A stretch of 64,000 nucleotides of DNA from Methylobacterium oryzae (GTDB taxonomy: Bacteria > Pseudomonadota > Alphaproteobacteria > Rhizobiales > Beijerinckiaceae), in assembly GCF_021398735.1 (NCBI RefSeq), contig NZ_CP090349.1, positions 5,640,001 through 5,704,000 of the forward strand, in the 5' to 3' direction. Of the stretch, positions 36,285 through 45,267 are shown in pieces. Under the pieces are notes generated by a model. The model had not been told where the DNA came from. It searched no databases and was given only the letters and a program-made list of their open reading frames with translations. The stretch's first letter is position 1; each line of letters opens with the position of its first letter. The translations under genes and the position numbers were made by a program.

Positions 36285-37835
36285 TTGACCCAATTCACCG
36301 ATTTCGGCCTCGCCCAGCCCGTGCTGCGGGCGCTTAGCGAGGCCGGCTACGTCGCGCCGACCCCGATCCAGGCCCAGGCGATCCCGCCGGCCATGGCGGG
36401 CCGCGACCTCTGCGGCATCGCCCAGACCGGCACCGGCAAGACCGCGGCCTTCGCGCTGCCGATCCTGCACCGCCTCTCGCTCTCGGACCGCCGCGCGCCG
36501 CGCCGCGGCTGTCGGGTGCTGGTGCTCTCGCCGACCCGCGAGCTCGCCAACCAGATCGCCGAGTCGTTCACCGATTACGGTCGGCACCTGTCCTACACCA
36601 CGACGGTGGTGTTCGGCGGCGTCACCATCAGCCGCCAGGAGCGGGCGCTGGCGCCGGGCGTCGACGTCCTCGTCGCCACCCCCGGCCGGCTGATCGACCT
36701 CGTCGACCGCCGCTCGCTGACCCTGGAGGGCGTCGAGATCCTCGTCCTCGACGAGGCCGACCAGATGCTCGATCTCGGCTTCATCCACGCCCTCAAGCGC
36801 ATCGTGAAGATGCTGCCGCAGAAGCGCCAGAGCCTGTTCTTCTCGGCCACCATGCCCAAGAACATCGCGGGCTTGGCGTCCCAGTACCTCACCGATCCGG
36901 TCCAGGTCGCGGTGACGCCGGTCGCCACCACGGCCGAGCGGGTCGAGCAGGAGGTGATCTTCGTCCATACCGGCGCCAAGCAGGCGCTGCTGGGGCACAT
37001 CCTGCGCGATCCGGCGATCGAGCGCGTGCTCGTCTTCACCCGGACCAAGCACGGGGCGGACCGGGTCGTGCGCGGCCTCGACAAGGTCGGCATCGCGGCC
37101 GCCGCGATTCACGGCAACAAGAGCCAGCCCCAGCGCGAGCGGGCGCTGGCCGCCTTCAAGGACGGCTCCTGCCGGGTCCTGGTCGCCACCGACATCGCGG
37201 CCCGCGGCATCGACGTCGAGGGCGTGAGCCACGTGGTCAACTTCGACCTGCCGAACGTGCCGGAGAGCTACGTCCACCGGATCGGCCGCACGGCCCGCGC
37301 CGGCGCCGACGGCCTCGCCATCTCGTTCTGCAACGACGAGGAGAAGGCCTACCTGCGCGACATCGAGCGCGTGACCCGGCAGAAGGTCCCGGTGGCGGGC
37401 TTCCCCGAGGGCTTCACCCCGCCGTCCCGCCAGGAGGCCGCCGAGATCGCCCGCGAGGAGGAGCGCCGGCCCGAGCGTCCGCAGCAGCGCCCCGGCGGCG
37501 GCCGCCAGGGCCAGCGGCCCCGGCAGCAGCAGGGCCGTCCCCAGCAGGGCCGGCCCGAGGGCGGCCGCGGCTTCGGCGGTCCCGGCCAGGGCGCGCCCCG
37601 GCAGGGCCGACCCCAGGACGGCCGCGGCGACAACCGCGGTGACAATCGCGGCCACGCCCCGCAGGGCCGCGACGCCCGCGCGGACCGGCCCGCCCGCCCG
37701 CAGGGCGAGCGCCCGAATCAAGGTCGCCCGAGCCGCGACGCCCGGCCCCAGCGCGCCGATGCCCGTCCGCGCAGCGGCGGTGGCGGCGGCGAGGGTCGCA
37801 GCATCGGCTGGCTGGAGCGGGCGCCCCGTTCCTGA
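36285..37835 (+). CDS. rhlE: DEAD-box ATP-dependent RNA helicase, RhlE type
   Basis: A 516-residue DEAD-box helicase that unwinds RNA in ribosome assembly or mRNA turnover, often in the cold. Motif Q is [11 protein letters not shown], motif I AQTGTGKT (46-53), motif [11 protein letters not shown], motif III FSATMPK and motif [12 protein letters not shown]. After about residue 375 the tail is Gly/Gln/Arg-rich low complexity ([13 protein letters not shown] type), as in RhlE. The family start is TQFTDFGL, reached here by a TTG at 36285; an ATG at 36102 would add 61 unlikely residues. Start uncertain. Confidence 0.88.
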   Translation: MTQFTDFGLAQPVLRALSEAGYVAPTPIQAQAIPPAMAGRDLCGIAQTGTGKTAAFALPILHRLSLSDRRAPRRGCRVLVLSPTRELANQIAESFTDYGRHLSYTTTVVFGGVTISRQERALAPGVDVLVATPGRLIDLVDRRSLTLEGVEILVLDEADQMLDLGFIHALKRIVKMLPQKRQSLFFSATMPKNIAGLASQYLTDPVQVAVTPVATTAERVEQEVIFVHTGAKQALLGHILRDPAIERVLVFTRTKHGADRVVRGLDKVGIAAAAIHGNKSQPQRERALAAFKDGSCRVLVATDIAARGIDVEGVSHVVNFDLPNVPESYVHRIGRTARAGADGLAISFCNDEEKAYLRDIERVTRQKVPVAGFPEGFTPPSRQEAAEIAREEERRPERPQQRPGGGRQGQRPRQQQGRPQQGRPEGGRGFGGPGQGAPRQGRPQDGRGDNRGDNRGHAPQGRDARADRPARPQGERPNQGRPSRDARPQRADARPRSGGGGGEGRSIGWLERAPRS

Positions 37836-37860
37836 GCGAAGATGGCCTGAGTGACGATCG

Positions 37861-37898
37861 AGCCGCCCGGGACGGATCCGTCCCGGGCGGCTTCGTTT
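37861..37898 (+). terminator. Rho-independent terminator after rhlE
   Basis: A perfect 32-base palindrome centred on GGATCC (AGCCGCCCGGGACGG and its complement) followed by TCGTTTCC. It sits 26 bases after the rhlE stop. It could work on either strand. Confidence 0.75.
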
Positions 37899-38005
37899 CC
37901 GGTGACCGCGCCGGACGAGCGGCGAAACCGCAACCGGATGACGGCTCGACTCTCCGTGTGAACCCGGCGCGGCGATCGGGAGCGGATCGCCGCGCGCGGA
38001 GCCGT

Positions 38006-40144
38006 TCAGTTCGCCCGTGAGACCTCGACGAGGTTGTCGGAGAACGAGGGCGCGTGGCCCATATCGGTGAAGGCGCCGGACGAGATGCTGTTCACCGTGC
38101 CCTCGTTGAGCTGGCGCCAGTAGCCCAGCGTCGCCACCACGATCCCGGCCTTCACGTCGTCGGTGATACGGGCCACGCCCTTGAAGGCGCCGCGGTCGTT
38201 GGCGACCTGGACCCGGTCGCCGTCCCGGATGCCGCGCGCGTCGGCGTCGGCTTGGCTGATCATCACGAACTGCTCGCCCTGGCCCTTCTGCTTGTCCTCC
38301 ATGTTGGCGTAGCAGGAGTTCAGGAAGTAGTGGCTCTTGGGCGAGACGATGTTGAGCGGGTAGCGCTTGGCGAGTTCGGGATCGTTCGTGTGCGACTCGC
38401 GCGGGCCGAGGTAGTCCGGCAGCGGGTCGAGCGCCTCGCCGGGCTGGAAGCCCTCGTACATCTGCCGGAAGGGCGGGGCGACGAAGTTCGTGGCGCCCTC
38501 CACCTTCAGCATGCACTTGCCGGTCGGTGTCGGGAAGTTGCCCTCCCGGTGCGGCGCCCGGTCGTCCGGCGTGCCGACCTTGAGCCGGGCGAAGCCGTGC
38601 TCGCGCATGTACTGGAGGTCGATGCCCTCGCAGGCCGGCGATGACCAGTCGACGTAGTGCTCAAGGCACTCGCTGTCGCTCCACTTGAAGTTCTCCTCCT
38701 CGAAGCCGAGCCGGGCGGCCAGCCGGCGGAAGATCTCGTTGTTGGGGATCGCCTCGCCCGGCGCCTCGGCGCACTTGGTGTTGTAGGTCAGGTAGAGGTG
38801 CCCCCAGGAGAGGATCATGTCCTCCATCTCGGCGCCCATGGTGGCGGGCAGCAGGATGTCGGCGTAGGAGGCGGTGTCCGAGATGAAGTGCTCGGCCGAG
38901 ACCATGAACAGGTCCTCGCGCATCAGCCCCTCGACGATCTTGTCGGTCTCGGGCGCCTGCGTCACGGGGTTCGAGTTCCAGCACATCATCGACATGATCG
39001 GCGGGTCGAGCTGCATCTCGCCGGTGAGCGCCCGGCCGATCTGAAGGTTCGAGACGACCCGGGTCCCCTCCGGGATCAGGTCCGGGCGGCAGATGACGTC
39101 GAACTTGTAGGGATGCTCCCAGACGCCGAACTGCGTGATGCCGCCGCCGACATGGCGCCACGCGCCGGTCAGCGCCGGGATGCAGGTCACCGCCCGGATG
39201 GTCTGGCCGCCGCCGTAGTGCCGCTCCAGCGCCACGCCGATGCGGATGCCCACCGGCTGCTCGGTCGCCATCTCGCGGGCGAGCTTCCGGATGTCGTCGG
39301 CGGAGACGCCGGTGATCGCCGCGGCCCATTCGGGCGTGCGCGTGCTGGCCCGCTCCTTCAGCTCCGCGAAGCCGACCGTGTGGTTGTCGACGTAGTCCTG
39401 GTCGACGAGGCCCTGTTCGATGATCGAGTTGATCAGCGCCATGGCGAGCGCGCCGTCGGTGCCGGGCTTCGGCGCGATGTGCCAGTCGGCGGCCTTGGCG
39501 GTGCGCGACGCGTAGGTGTCGATCACCACGACCTTGGCGCCCTTCTTCTGGGCGTCCTTCACGATCGCCCAGTGGTGCAGGTTCGTGCTGACCGAGTTGC
39601 AAGCCCAGATGACGATGTACTTGGAATGGATGTAGCTGTCCGGGTCGAGGCCGGCCGTCGGACCGACGGTGAGGAGCCAGGCCGTGCATGAGCCCTCGCC
39701 GCAGAAGGTCCGCTCGGTCACGGTGGCGCCCATGCGGTTGAAGAACGCGTCGCCGCCGTTCAGCCCGTGCACGAGGCCCTGGTTGCCGAGGTAGCTGTAG
39801 GGCGCGATGGCCTGCGGCCCGTACTGGTCGATGATCGCCTTCCAGCGGGTGACGATGGTGTCCAGCGCCTCGTCCCAGGTGATCCGCTCGAACTGCTTCG
39901 AGCCCTTCGGGCCGACGCGCTTCATCGGGTAGAGTAGCCGGTCGGGGTGGTAGTGGCGCTTCTCGTAATCCTTCAGCTTCACGCAGAGACCGCCGCGGGT
40001 CATCGGGTGGTCCGGGTTGCCGCGCACGCTCAGGAGCTCGCCGCCCTTCACCTCGAACAGCATCGAGCACGTGTCGGGGCAATCGTGCGGGCAGCCTCCG
40101 TAGAAGACCTCCGAGTAGGCCTCGGGCTGGACGATCTCGTTCAT
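38006..40144 (-). CDS. Molybdopterin-dependent oxidoreductase with N-terminal 4Fe-4S site
   Basis: A 712-residue catalytic subunit of the DMSO reductase family. Cysteines Cys18, Cys22, Cys26 and Cys54 (CPHDCPDTC...GGLCVK) bind a [4Fe-4S] cluster. Domains for the bis-MGD cofactor follow, including the molydopterin-dinucleotide binding C-terminal domain (about 590-700, GDRVQVANDRGAFKG). The Mo ligand probably lies in TERTFCGEGSC. No electron-transfer subunits or chaperone are adjacent, so substrate is unknown; related proteins are annotated as formate dehydrogenase-like or biotin sulfoxide reductase-like. The ATG follows GAGGAAGAGAG. Confidence 0.9.
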   Translation of the reverse strand: MNEIVQPEAYSEVFYGGCPHDCPDTCSMLFEVKGGELLSVRGNPDHPMTRGGLCVKLKDYEKRHYHPDRLLYPMKRVGPKGSKQFERITWDEALDTIVTRWKAIIDQYGPQAIAPYSYLGNQGLVHGLNGGDAFFNRMGATVTERTFCGEGSCTAWLLTVGPTAGLDPDSYIHSKYIVIWACNSVSTNLHHWAIVKDAQKKGAKVVVIDTYASRTAKAADWHIAPKPGTDGALAMALINSIIEQGLVDQDYVDNHTVGFAELKERASTRTPEWAAAITGVSADDIRKLAREMATEQPVGIRIGVALERHYGGGQTIRAVTCIPALTGAWRHVGGGITQFGVWEHPYKFDVICRPDLIPEGTRVVSNLQIGRALTGEMQLDPPIMSMMCWNSNPVTQAPETDKIVEGLMREDLFMVSAEHFISDTASYADILLPATMGAEMEDMILSWGHLYLTYNTKCAEAPGEAIPNNEIFRRLAARLGFEEENFKWSDSECLEHYVDWSSPACEGIDLQYMREHGFARLKVGTPDDRAPHREGNFPTPTGKCMLKVEGATNFVAPPFRQMYEGFQPGEALDPLPDYLGPRESHTNDPELAKRYPLNIVSPKSHYFLNSCYANMEDKQKGQGEQFVMISQADADARGIRDGDRVQVANDRGAFKGVARITDDVKAGIVVATLGYWRQLNEGTVNSISSGAFTDMGHAPSFSDNLVEVSRAN

Positions 40145-40372
40145 ACTCTCTTCCTCACCGGCCGCGGGCGTCCCGTTATTGTTCAGGCGTCCCGGATCCC
40201 GATCGGCGAAGCGTACAATGAGAGGAAGAAAAATTCTAACTCGAATCCCGGCGGCCGATCGCGCACGCGCGCCGCTCGGTGGCCCGTCCGCCCCGCGGCG
40301 CCCTCACCGCCCCGCCTTCCCTTGCGCGGGCGCGCCCCCATCTGAGGGATGGACGAAGCGGGGGCCTGCGAC

Positions 40373-40558
40373 ATGCGGTTCGAACTCTACCGGGACGCCA
40401 AGGGCGAGTGGCGCTGGCGCCTGCGGGCGCGCAACGGCGAGGTGATCGCCGATTCGGGCGAAGGCTATGTCCGCCGCGAGGATTGCGAGCACGGCATCGC
40501 GTTGGTCCGCCAGAGCGCCGAGGCGCGCATCGAGGACATGACGACGAAGATCGCCTGA
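40373..40558 (+). CDS. DUF1508 (YegP-like) small protein
   Basis: A 61-residue protein of the DUF1508/YegP type: RFELYRDAKGEWRWRLRARN followed by GEVIADSGEGY. These form a small beta-rich fold of unknown role. The ATG at 40373 matches the family start and follows GGGGG; an in-frame ATG at 40349 adds eight residues. Confidence 0.8.
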   Translation: MRFELYRDAKGEWRWRLRARNGEVIADSGEGYVRREDCEHGIALVRQSAEARIEDMTTKIA

Positions 40559-40720
40559 CCCCGCGCGTCTCAACCTGCGATCAACCCTGTCCGAAACGTC
40601 GCAGCGGTTAAGCTGCAACGCTTCCGCTCGCCCACGCGTTGCAGCGGTTCGGACCGAGCGGAGCCCGTCGCCCTGCGCGGTTCGTCGACCAGGACGAATG
40701 ACACAAAGGGAGTCGAGACC

Positions 40721-40990
40721 GTGCTGAGGAAATTCCTGCTCGCGGCCCTGCTGGCGCTGGGCTTCGCGGCCGCGGCGCCGGAGGGCGCGTCCGCCGCGCC
40801 CATCGGCCCGGGGCTGGCTCTGCCCGCCGAAGCCGCGCCGGCGGTGGCCGAGAAGGCCCAGTACTACTACCGTCGCCGGTTCTACGGCCCGCGGCCCTAC
40901 TGGCGCCGCCCGTACTACGGCCGCCGGTTCTACTACGGCCCGCGGCCCTACTACCGTCGTCCCTACTGGCGCCGTCGGTTCTACTACTGA
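40721..40990 (+). CDS. Small secreted Tyr/Arg-rich repeat protein
   Basis: An 89-residue exported protein. A signal peptide (about 1-26, cleavage near ASA) is followed by a linker and then tandem repeats of Tyr-Tyr/Arg-Arg blocks (YYRRRFYGPRPYWRRPYYGR repeated about twice). The GTG start at 40721 follows AAAGGGAG. The function is unknown; similar short Y/R-rich exported proteins occur in Methylobacterium and may bind cell-envelope polymers, but that is inference. Confidence 0.75.
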   Translation: MLRKFLLAALLALGFAAAAPEGASAAPIGPGLALPAEAAPAVAEKAQYYYRRRFYGPRPYWRRPYYGRRFYYGPRPYYRRPYWRRRFYY

Positions 40991-41010
40991 TCGGCTCTCC
41001 GACCTGACCG

Positions 41011-41045
41011 GCCCGGCGGCTCCAGCGAGCCGCCGGGCTTTTTCA
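41011..41045 (+). terminator. Rho-independent terminator
   Basis: GCCCGGCGGCT and AGCCGCCGGGC form an 11-base stem with a CCAGCG loop, directly followed by TTTTTTT. It lies 21 bases after the Tyr/Arg-rich gene. Confidence 0.92.
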
Positions 41046-41139
41046 CGCCCCGATTCGGGGTGCGCGACCGCGAGCCTTGCTTTATCGTGCCGGTAACGGG
41101 ACCGCCGACGGCAGATCGGCGCGCCCGAGAGGAAGCTCG

Positions 41140-41277
41140 ATGAACGATATTGCGCAACGCGCCGAGCCCGCGGCGGCGGCGCCGGACCTCTGGCAATCCA
41201 TCCCGCTCGAATGCATCCTGAGCGCGGTCGCCGTTCTGCTGGCGGCGGGGCTCAAGCTCGCCGGCGTGATGTCCTGA
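41140..41277 (+). CDS. Small membrane-anchored protein
   Basis: A 45-residue protein with one hydrophobic segment at the C-terminal side (LECILSAVAVLLAAGLKLAG). The ATG at 41140 follows GAGAGGAAG at good spacing. No family recognised. It precedes the thioesterase gene by 17 bases and may be co-transcribed. Confidence 0.6.
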   Translation: MNDIAQRAEPAAAAPDLWQSIPLECILSAVAVLLAAGLKLAGVMS

Positions 41278-41294
41278 CGGCGTGCGGGGGGCGG

Positions 41295-41756
41295 ATGGAC
41301 GGCATGCAGCACGTCGCACTCTCACCGGCCGGAGGCGCGCCGCCCGCTGAGGTCGATCTGCCCAAGGGCGATCTCACGGTGCGCACCATCGCCATGCCGG
41401 CCGACACCAACGCCAACGGCGACATCTTCGGCGGCTGGGTGCTGTCGCAGATGGACCAGGCCGGCGGCATCGCGGGCGTCGACCGGGCGCAGGGCCGGGT
41501 GGTCACCGTGGCGCTGGAATCGATGACCTTCATCCGGCCGGTCCGGGTCGGCGACGTGCTGTGCGTCTACACCCGGGTGTCGCATGTCGGCCGGACCTCG
41601 ATGAAGATCGAGGTCGAGGCCTGGGCACGGCGGTTCTGCACCCAGGTCCGCGAGCGGGTCACGCAGGCCACCTTCACCTTCGTGGCCATCGACGAGGACG
41701 GCCGGCCGCGGCAGATCCCGCCGGCCGTGCCGTCCCCGTCCGCGACGACTACTTGA
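41295..41756 (+). CDS. Acyl-CoA thioesterase, YciA type (hotdog fold)
   Basis: A 153-residue hotdog-fold thioesterase. The family segments MPADTNANGDIFGGWVLSQM and VALESMTFIRPVRVGDVL are clear. It hydrolyses acyl-CoA esters in the cytoplasm, substrate range typically broad. The catalytic Asp is in NGDIFGGW. The 3' end overlaps the convergent sodC 3' end by eight bases. Confidence 0.9.
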   Translation: MDGMQHVALSPAGGAPPAEVDLPKGDLTVRTIAMPADTNANGDIFGGWVLSQMDQAGGIAGVDRAQGRVVTVALESMTFIRPVRVGDVLCVYTRVSHVGRTSMKIEVEAWARRFCTQVRERVTQATFTFVAIDEDGRPRQIPPAVPSPSATTT

Positions 41757-42288
41757 TCACCCCGCAGGCGACGCGGTCGCCGGCACCGCCGATCGGCTGG
41801 GTGTTGTGGTCGTCCTCGTTGGCGTGGATGATCAGCGCCGCGCCGTCCCCGTCCTTCAGGCCGCCCTCGCCGTTCAGCGGCGTCTCGCTGGAGACCTCGG
41901 CATTGGCCGAGCCGTCCTGCGCCGCGTAGAGGTTCGGCAGGTCGCCCTCGTCGGGGCCCTCCGCGTTGAGCAGCCCGTGCTTGCTCTGGTCGTGGTTCAC
42001 GTGCGCCTTGGAGTTCATGAACTTCGGGTCCGAGCAGTCGCCCACGGCGTGGAAATGCATCCCGTGCCAGCCGGGCGGCAGGCCACCGGGCTGGATCGTC
42101 ACGCGCAGGACCAGGGCATTTGCCCCGTCGCGGATCGCCAGCGTGCCGATCGGGTCGCCCTTCGCGTTCTTGATCGGCGCCGTGTAGGTCTCTGCCGGTT
42201 TGGCCGCCTCCTTGGGAGGCTCCTGTGCCAGGGCGCCGCCGGCGGCGGCGGTCCCGAGCAGTGCGAGCAGCGGCAGGGTGCGGGTCAT
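41749..42288 (-). CDS. sodC: Superoxide dismutase [Cu-Zn], periplasmic
   Basis: A 179-residue secreted Cu,Zn-SOD that disproportionates superoxide in the periplasm. The signal peptide ends near GGALAQ. Copper and zinc ligands are visible: His in WHGMHFHAVGDC, the zinc loop histidines in AHVNHDQSKHG, and the later His in ALIIHANEDDH. The disulfide cysteines (DCSD and VACGV) are present. The C-terminal arginine of the active site is Arg in GDRVACG. Confidence 0.95.
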   Translation of the reverse strand: MTRTLPLLALLGTAAAGGALAQEPPKEAAKPAETYTAPIKNAKGDPIGTLAIRDGANALVLRVTIQPGGLPPGWHGMHFHAVGDCSDPKFMNSKAHVNHDQSKHGLLNAEGPDEGDLPNLYAAQDGSANAEVSSETPLNGEGGLKDGDGAALIIHANEDDHNTQPIGGAGDRVACGVIK

Positions 42289-42397
42289 GCGGTGGCTCTC
42301 CTTTACGGCCCGGTCTAGTTAGGGAGCGCGCCGGCCTTCGACAGGGCGGCGGCCCGAAACCTCCGCCGCAGACCTGCCGGAACCGCACGAAGCCCCG

Positions 42398-43189
42398 ATG
42401 ACCCGAGACCGGACCAGCCCGGACCGCGCGGCCCCCGCGGACGATCCCGCGGAGAACCCTGCGCCGCGGCGCGCCGACCTGTATCTCGTGGCGCACGGCC
42501 ATTTCGAGAGCCGGGCCCGGGCCCAGGCGGCGATCCGTGCCGGGCTCGTGCGGGTCGACGGGCGCCCGCTCGCGCGCGCCTCGGACCCGATCGCCCCGGG
42601 GGCGCGGGTCGAGGCGGAGCCCGAGCACCCCTACGCCTCCCGCGGCGGCCTCAAGCTCGCCGCCGCGCTGGACGCGTTCGGCGTCGATCCGGAGGGCCGG
42701 GTCGCCCTCGACGTCGGCGCCTCGACGGGCGGCTTCACCGACGTGCTGCTCGCCCGCGGCGCCCGCCACGTCCACGCCCTCGACGTGGGCCGAGGCCAGC
42801 TCCATCCGCGGCTCGCCGGGGACCCGCGCGTGACCAACCGCGAGGGCACCGACATCCGCGGCCTCGGCCCGGAGGCCCTCGTCCCGCCCCCCGACCTCGC
42901 GAGCGTGGACGTGAGCTTCATCGGCCTGCGCCTCGTGCTGCCGGCCCTCCCGGGCCTGCTGAGGCCGGGCTCGGCGATCGTCGCGCTGATCAAGCCGCAA
43001 TTCGAGGCCGGCCGCGCCCGGGTCGGCCGCGGCGGCCTCGTGCGCGACCCGGCGGTCCACGCCGAGGTCTGCGCGGCCGTCCGCGGGACCCTCGAGGGGC
43101 TCGGGGCCGCGATCCTGGGCCTGATCGACTCGCCGGTGCCGGGCGGCGACGGCAATGCCGAATTCCTGATCGGTGCGAGGTTGCCGTGA
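42398..43189 (+). CDS. tlyA: TlyA-family rRNA 2'-O-methyltransferase / hemolysin-like
   Basis: A 263-residue protein with an N-terminal S4 RNA-binding domain (about 22-80, ESRARAQAAIRAGLVRVDG) and an FtsJ-like methyltransferase domain (about 80-250). The SAM motif is ALDVGASTGGFTDVLL; the motif-IV segment VDVSFIGLRLVLP follows. TlyA methylates cytidines in 16S/23S rRNA in mycobacteria. Its stop overlaps the GTG start of the next RNA methyltransferase gene, so they are translationally coupled. Confidence 0.9.
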   Translation: MTRDRTSPDRAAPADDPAENPAPRRADLYLVAHGHFESRARAQAAIRAGLVRVDGRPLARASDPIAPGARVEAEPEHPYASRGGLKLAAALDAFGVDPEGRVALDVGASTGGFTDVLLARGARHVHALDVGRGQLHPRLAGDPRVTNREGTDIRGLGPEALVPPPDLASVDVSFIGLRLVLPALPGLLRPGSAIVALIKPQFEAGRARVGRGGLVRDPAVHAEVCAAVRGTLEGLGAAILGLIDSPVPGGDGNAEFLIGARLP

Positions 43190-44451
43190 GCGAGCCAGCG
43201 GATAGCGAGACGGTCACGATCCGGGAGCTCGGCGCCCGCGGCGACGGGATCGCCGAGGACGGGACCTTAGTCCCCTACACGCTGCCCGGGGAACGCGCGG
43301 AGATCCGCCGGGAGGCGCGGCGCGGCGCCCTGCTCGGCCTAGCGCAGGCCTCGCCCGACCGGGTCGAGCCGTTCTGCCCGTACTACATGCGCTGCGGCGG
43401 CTGCCGCACCCAGCACCTCGCGCGGACCGCGGAACTCGCCTGGAAGCGCGACCTCGTCGCCCAGGCCCTGTCCCAGGCGCGCCTCGACGTGACGCCCGGG
43501 CCGGCCATCGACGCCCACGGGGCGGGACGCCGCCGCCTCACCCTGCACGTGCGGGAGATCGGCGGCCGGGCCGAGGCTGGGCTGATGCCGGCGCGCAGCC
43601 ACGCGCTGGTGCCGATCGACCATTGCCCGATCACCGTGCCGGCGCTCCACCCGGCCCCGGAGGTCGCGCGCCGCCTCGCCGCCCCGCTGGGCCACGGGCG
43701 CAAGCCCCTCGACGTCGCCGTGACGGCCACCGACCAGGGCCTAGACGTCGACCTGCGCGGTCACGGACCGGTCAGCGCCGGCGTCGGCGCCGCGCTGGTG
43801 CGGATCGCCGGCGAACTCGGCCTCGCTCGGCTCTCCCTGCACGGCGAGCGCCTGATGGAGGCCGAGCCGGTCTCGGTCACGGCGGACGGCCCCGCCGCGG
43901 CGACCCGCCTCTACCCGGCCCCCGGCGGATTCCTCCAGGCGACCGCGGCCGGTCAGGCGACGCTCTGCGACCTGACTCTGGCGGCCCTCGGCCCCCGCAT
44001 CCGGCGCGTCGCCGACCTGTTCGCGGGCTGCGGGCCGCTGACGCTGGCGATCGCCCGGACGGCCGCGGTCCACGCCGTCGAATCCGATGCCGCGGCCCTC
44101 GCGGGCCTCGAGCGGGCCGCGCGCGCCGCCGCGGGCCTGCGCAAGATCAGCGGCGAGCGCCGCGACCTGTTCCGGCGGCCCCTGCTGCCCCCCGAACTCG
44201 ATGCCTTCGACGCGGTGGTGTTCGACCCGCCGCGGGCCGGCGCGGAGGCCCAGGCCCGCCAGCTTGCCGCCGCCCGCGTGCCCCTGGTGATCGGCATCGC
44301 CTGCGACGCCGGAACCTTCGCGCGGGACGCGGCGACGCTGGTCGCCGGCGGTTACCGGCTGGAGACCGTCACGCCGGTCGACCAGTTCCGCCATTCGGGC
44401 CATGTCGAGATGGTCGGGGTGTTCCGGCGCGAGCCCGCGCGGCGGCGCTAG
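43186..44451 (+). CDS. Class I RNA methyltransferase, RlmD/TrmA type
   Basis: A 421-residue protein of the uracil-5-methyltransferase (COG2265) family. An N-terminal TRAM-like segment is followed by CPYYMRCGGCRTQHL, cysteines for an iron-sulfur cluster. The C-terminal SAM domain has VADLFAGCGPLTLAIA and the VFDPPRAGA motif, and the catalytic Cys is in IGIACDAGTFARD. It probably modifies U in 23S rRNA or tRNA. The GTG start overlaps the tlyA stop (GTGA). Confidence 0.9.
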   Translation: MSEPADSETVTIRELGARGDGIAEDGTLVPYTLPGERAEIRREARRGALLGLAQASPDRVEPFCPYYMRCGGCRTQHLARTAELAWKRDLVAQALSQARLDVTPGPAIDAHGAGRRRLTLHVREIGGRAEAGLMPARSHALVPIDHCPITVPALHPAPEVARRLAAPLGHGRKPLDVAVTATDQGLDVDLRGHGPVSAGVGAALVRIAGELGLARLSLHGERLMEAEPVSVTADGPAAATRLYPAPGGFLQATAAGQATLCDLTLAALGPRIRRVADLFAGCGPLTLAIARTAAVHAVESDAAALAGLERAARAAAGLRKISGERRDLFRRPLLPPELDAFDAVVFDPPRAGAEAQARQLAAARVPLVIGIACDAGTFARDAATLVAGGYRLETVTPVDQFRHSGHVEMVGVFRREPARRR

Positions 44452-44504
44452 GCCACGCAACCGGCGGCCACGTTTCCCGTTCTCCCGGCGACGGGAGACC
44501 TTCC

Positions 44505-44777
44505 ATGATCCGCGGATTCCTCGGTACCGCGACGCTCGGTGCGCTGAGCCTCGCCCTCATCACCCCGCTCGCGGTGCAGACGCGAGCGCCCGACCAGACC
44601 GGCACGGGCGGCGGCCCGGTCTCGACCATCACGGCGCCGAACACCAACAGCCTCGGCGTCACCAAGCCGCCCGGCACGTCTCTCGGCCCCGGCGAGGTGC
44701 CGACCCCGGAGCAGCGGCGGCGCGAGCGCGCTCTGACCGACAAGATCGAAGGCAGCATCTGCGACGGTTGCAACTGA
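44505..44777 (+). CDS. Small exported hypothetical protein
   Basis: A 90-residue protein with a signal peptide (about 1-24, LGALSLALITPLAVQT) and a low-complexity Gly/Thr/Pro-rich middle, ending in a charged helix and the tail GSICDGCN with a CxxC motif. The ATG follows GGGAG. It is not a recognised family. It sits 53 bases after the methyltransferase. Confidence 0.65.
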   Translation: MIRGFLGTATLGALSLALITPLAVQTRAPDQTGTGGGPVSTITAPNTNSLGVTKPPGTSLGPGEVPTPEQRRRERALTDKIEGSICDGCN

Positions 44778-45267
44778 GATCGGGTCGGGGTCGCTCGGGC
44801 CGGGTTCCCGCTCAGACCATCGCCAGTCCGGGTTGCGGTGTTCGACCGGGCCGTGCCCCACAAACGGCTCTCCATTCGGCGCGACCTCGGGCGGCGCGGA
44901 ACTTCAGATCGCGCTCGCTCCGGCCTGCGGGCCCCGCGGGTCCGCCGAGGGGCTTGGCCAAACCGCCGGCTCGATACAGCAGCGACCGGCGAACAGGATT
45001 GTTGCCAGCGCATATTTCCATATTGGTTGCAGTATATCCATATTCATAATCCAATGTCCTATCTTCAAGCCAGTCATTTTGTAGATATACTCCAAATATT
45101 GATCTTCATATGCACGGATATGGCGGCACCTACAGCGGATCATTGCTCAAAAATCGTGTTCTCGTTCATTGATTCGCAACTTGATGCTTCGTAAGACTTG
45201 CGCGTCGCGGGTCCTAGCCTGGGGGCGGCGACGTACAGCCGCGACTTCAAGTGAAGGAAACGCCGCC
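44778..45267. other. AT-rich leader/promoter region of the chemosensory operon
   Basis: 490 bases. From about 44995 to 45190 the base composition falls to around 40% GC against about 70% for the surroundings. It holds the 13-base direct repeat described separately and several TATA-like stretches. No gene or transposase is supported. Confidence 0.55.
45012..45044 (+). promoter_or_regulatory. Direct repeat TCCATATT spaced 20 bp
   Basis: ATATTTCCATATT at 45012 and GTATATCCATATT at 45032 match at 11 of 13 positions and are exactly 20 bases apart, two helical turns. This spacing fits a regulator binding on one face of the DNA. Confidence 0.5.

Noticed and set aside
44995..45190. AT-rich island as a remnant insertion sequence
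   Set aside because: No transposase fragment and no terminal inverted repeats with target duplications.
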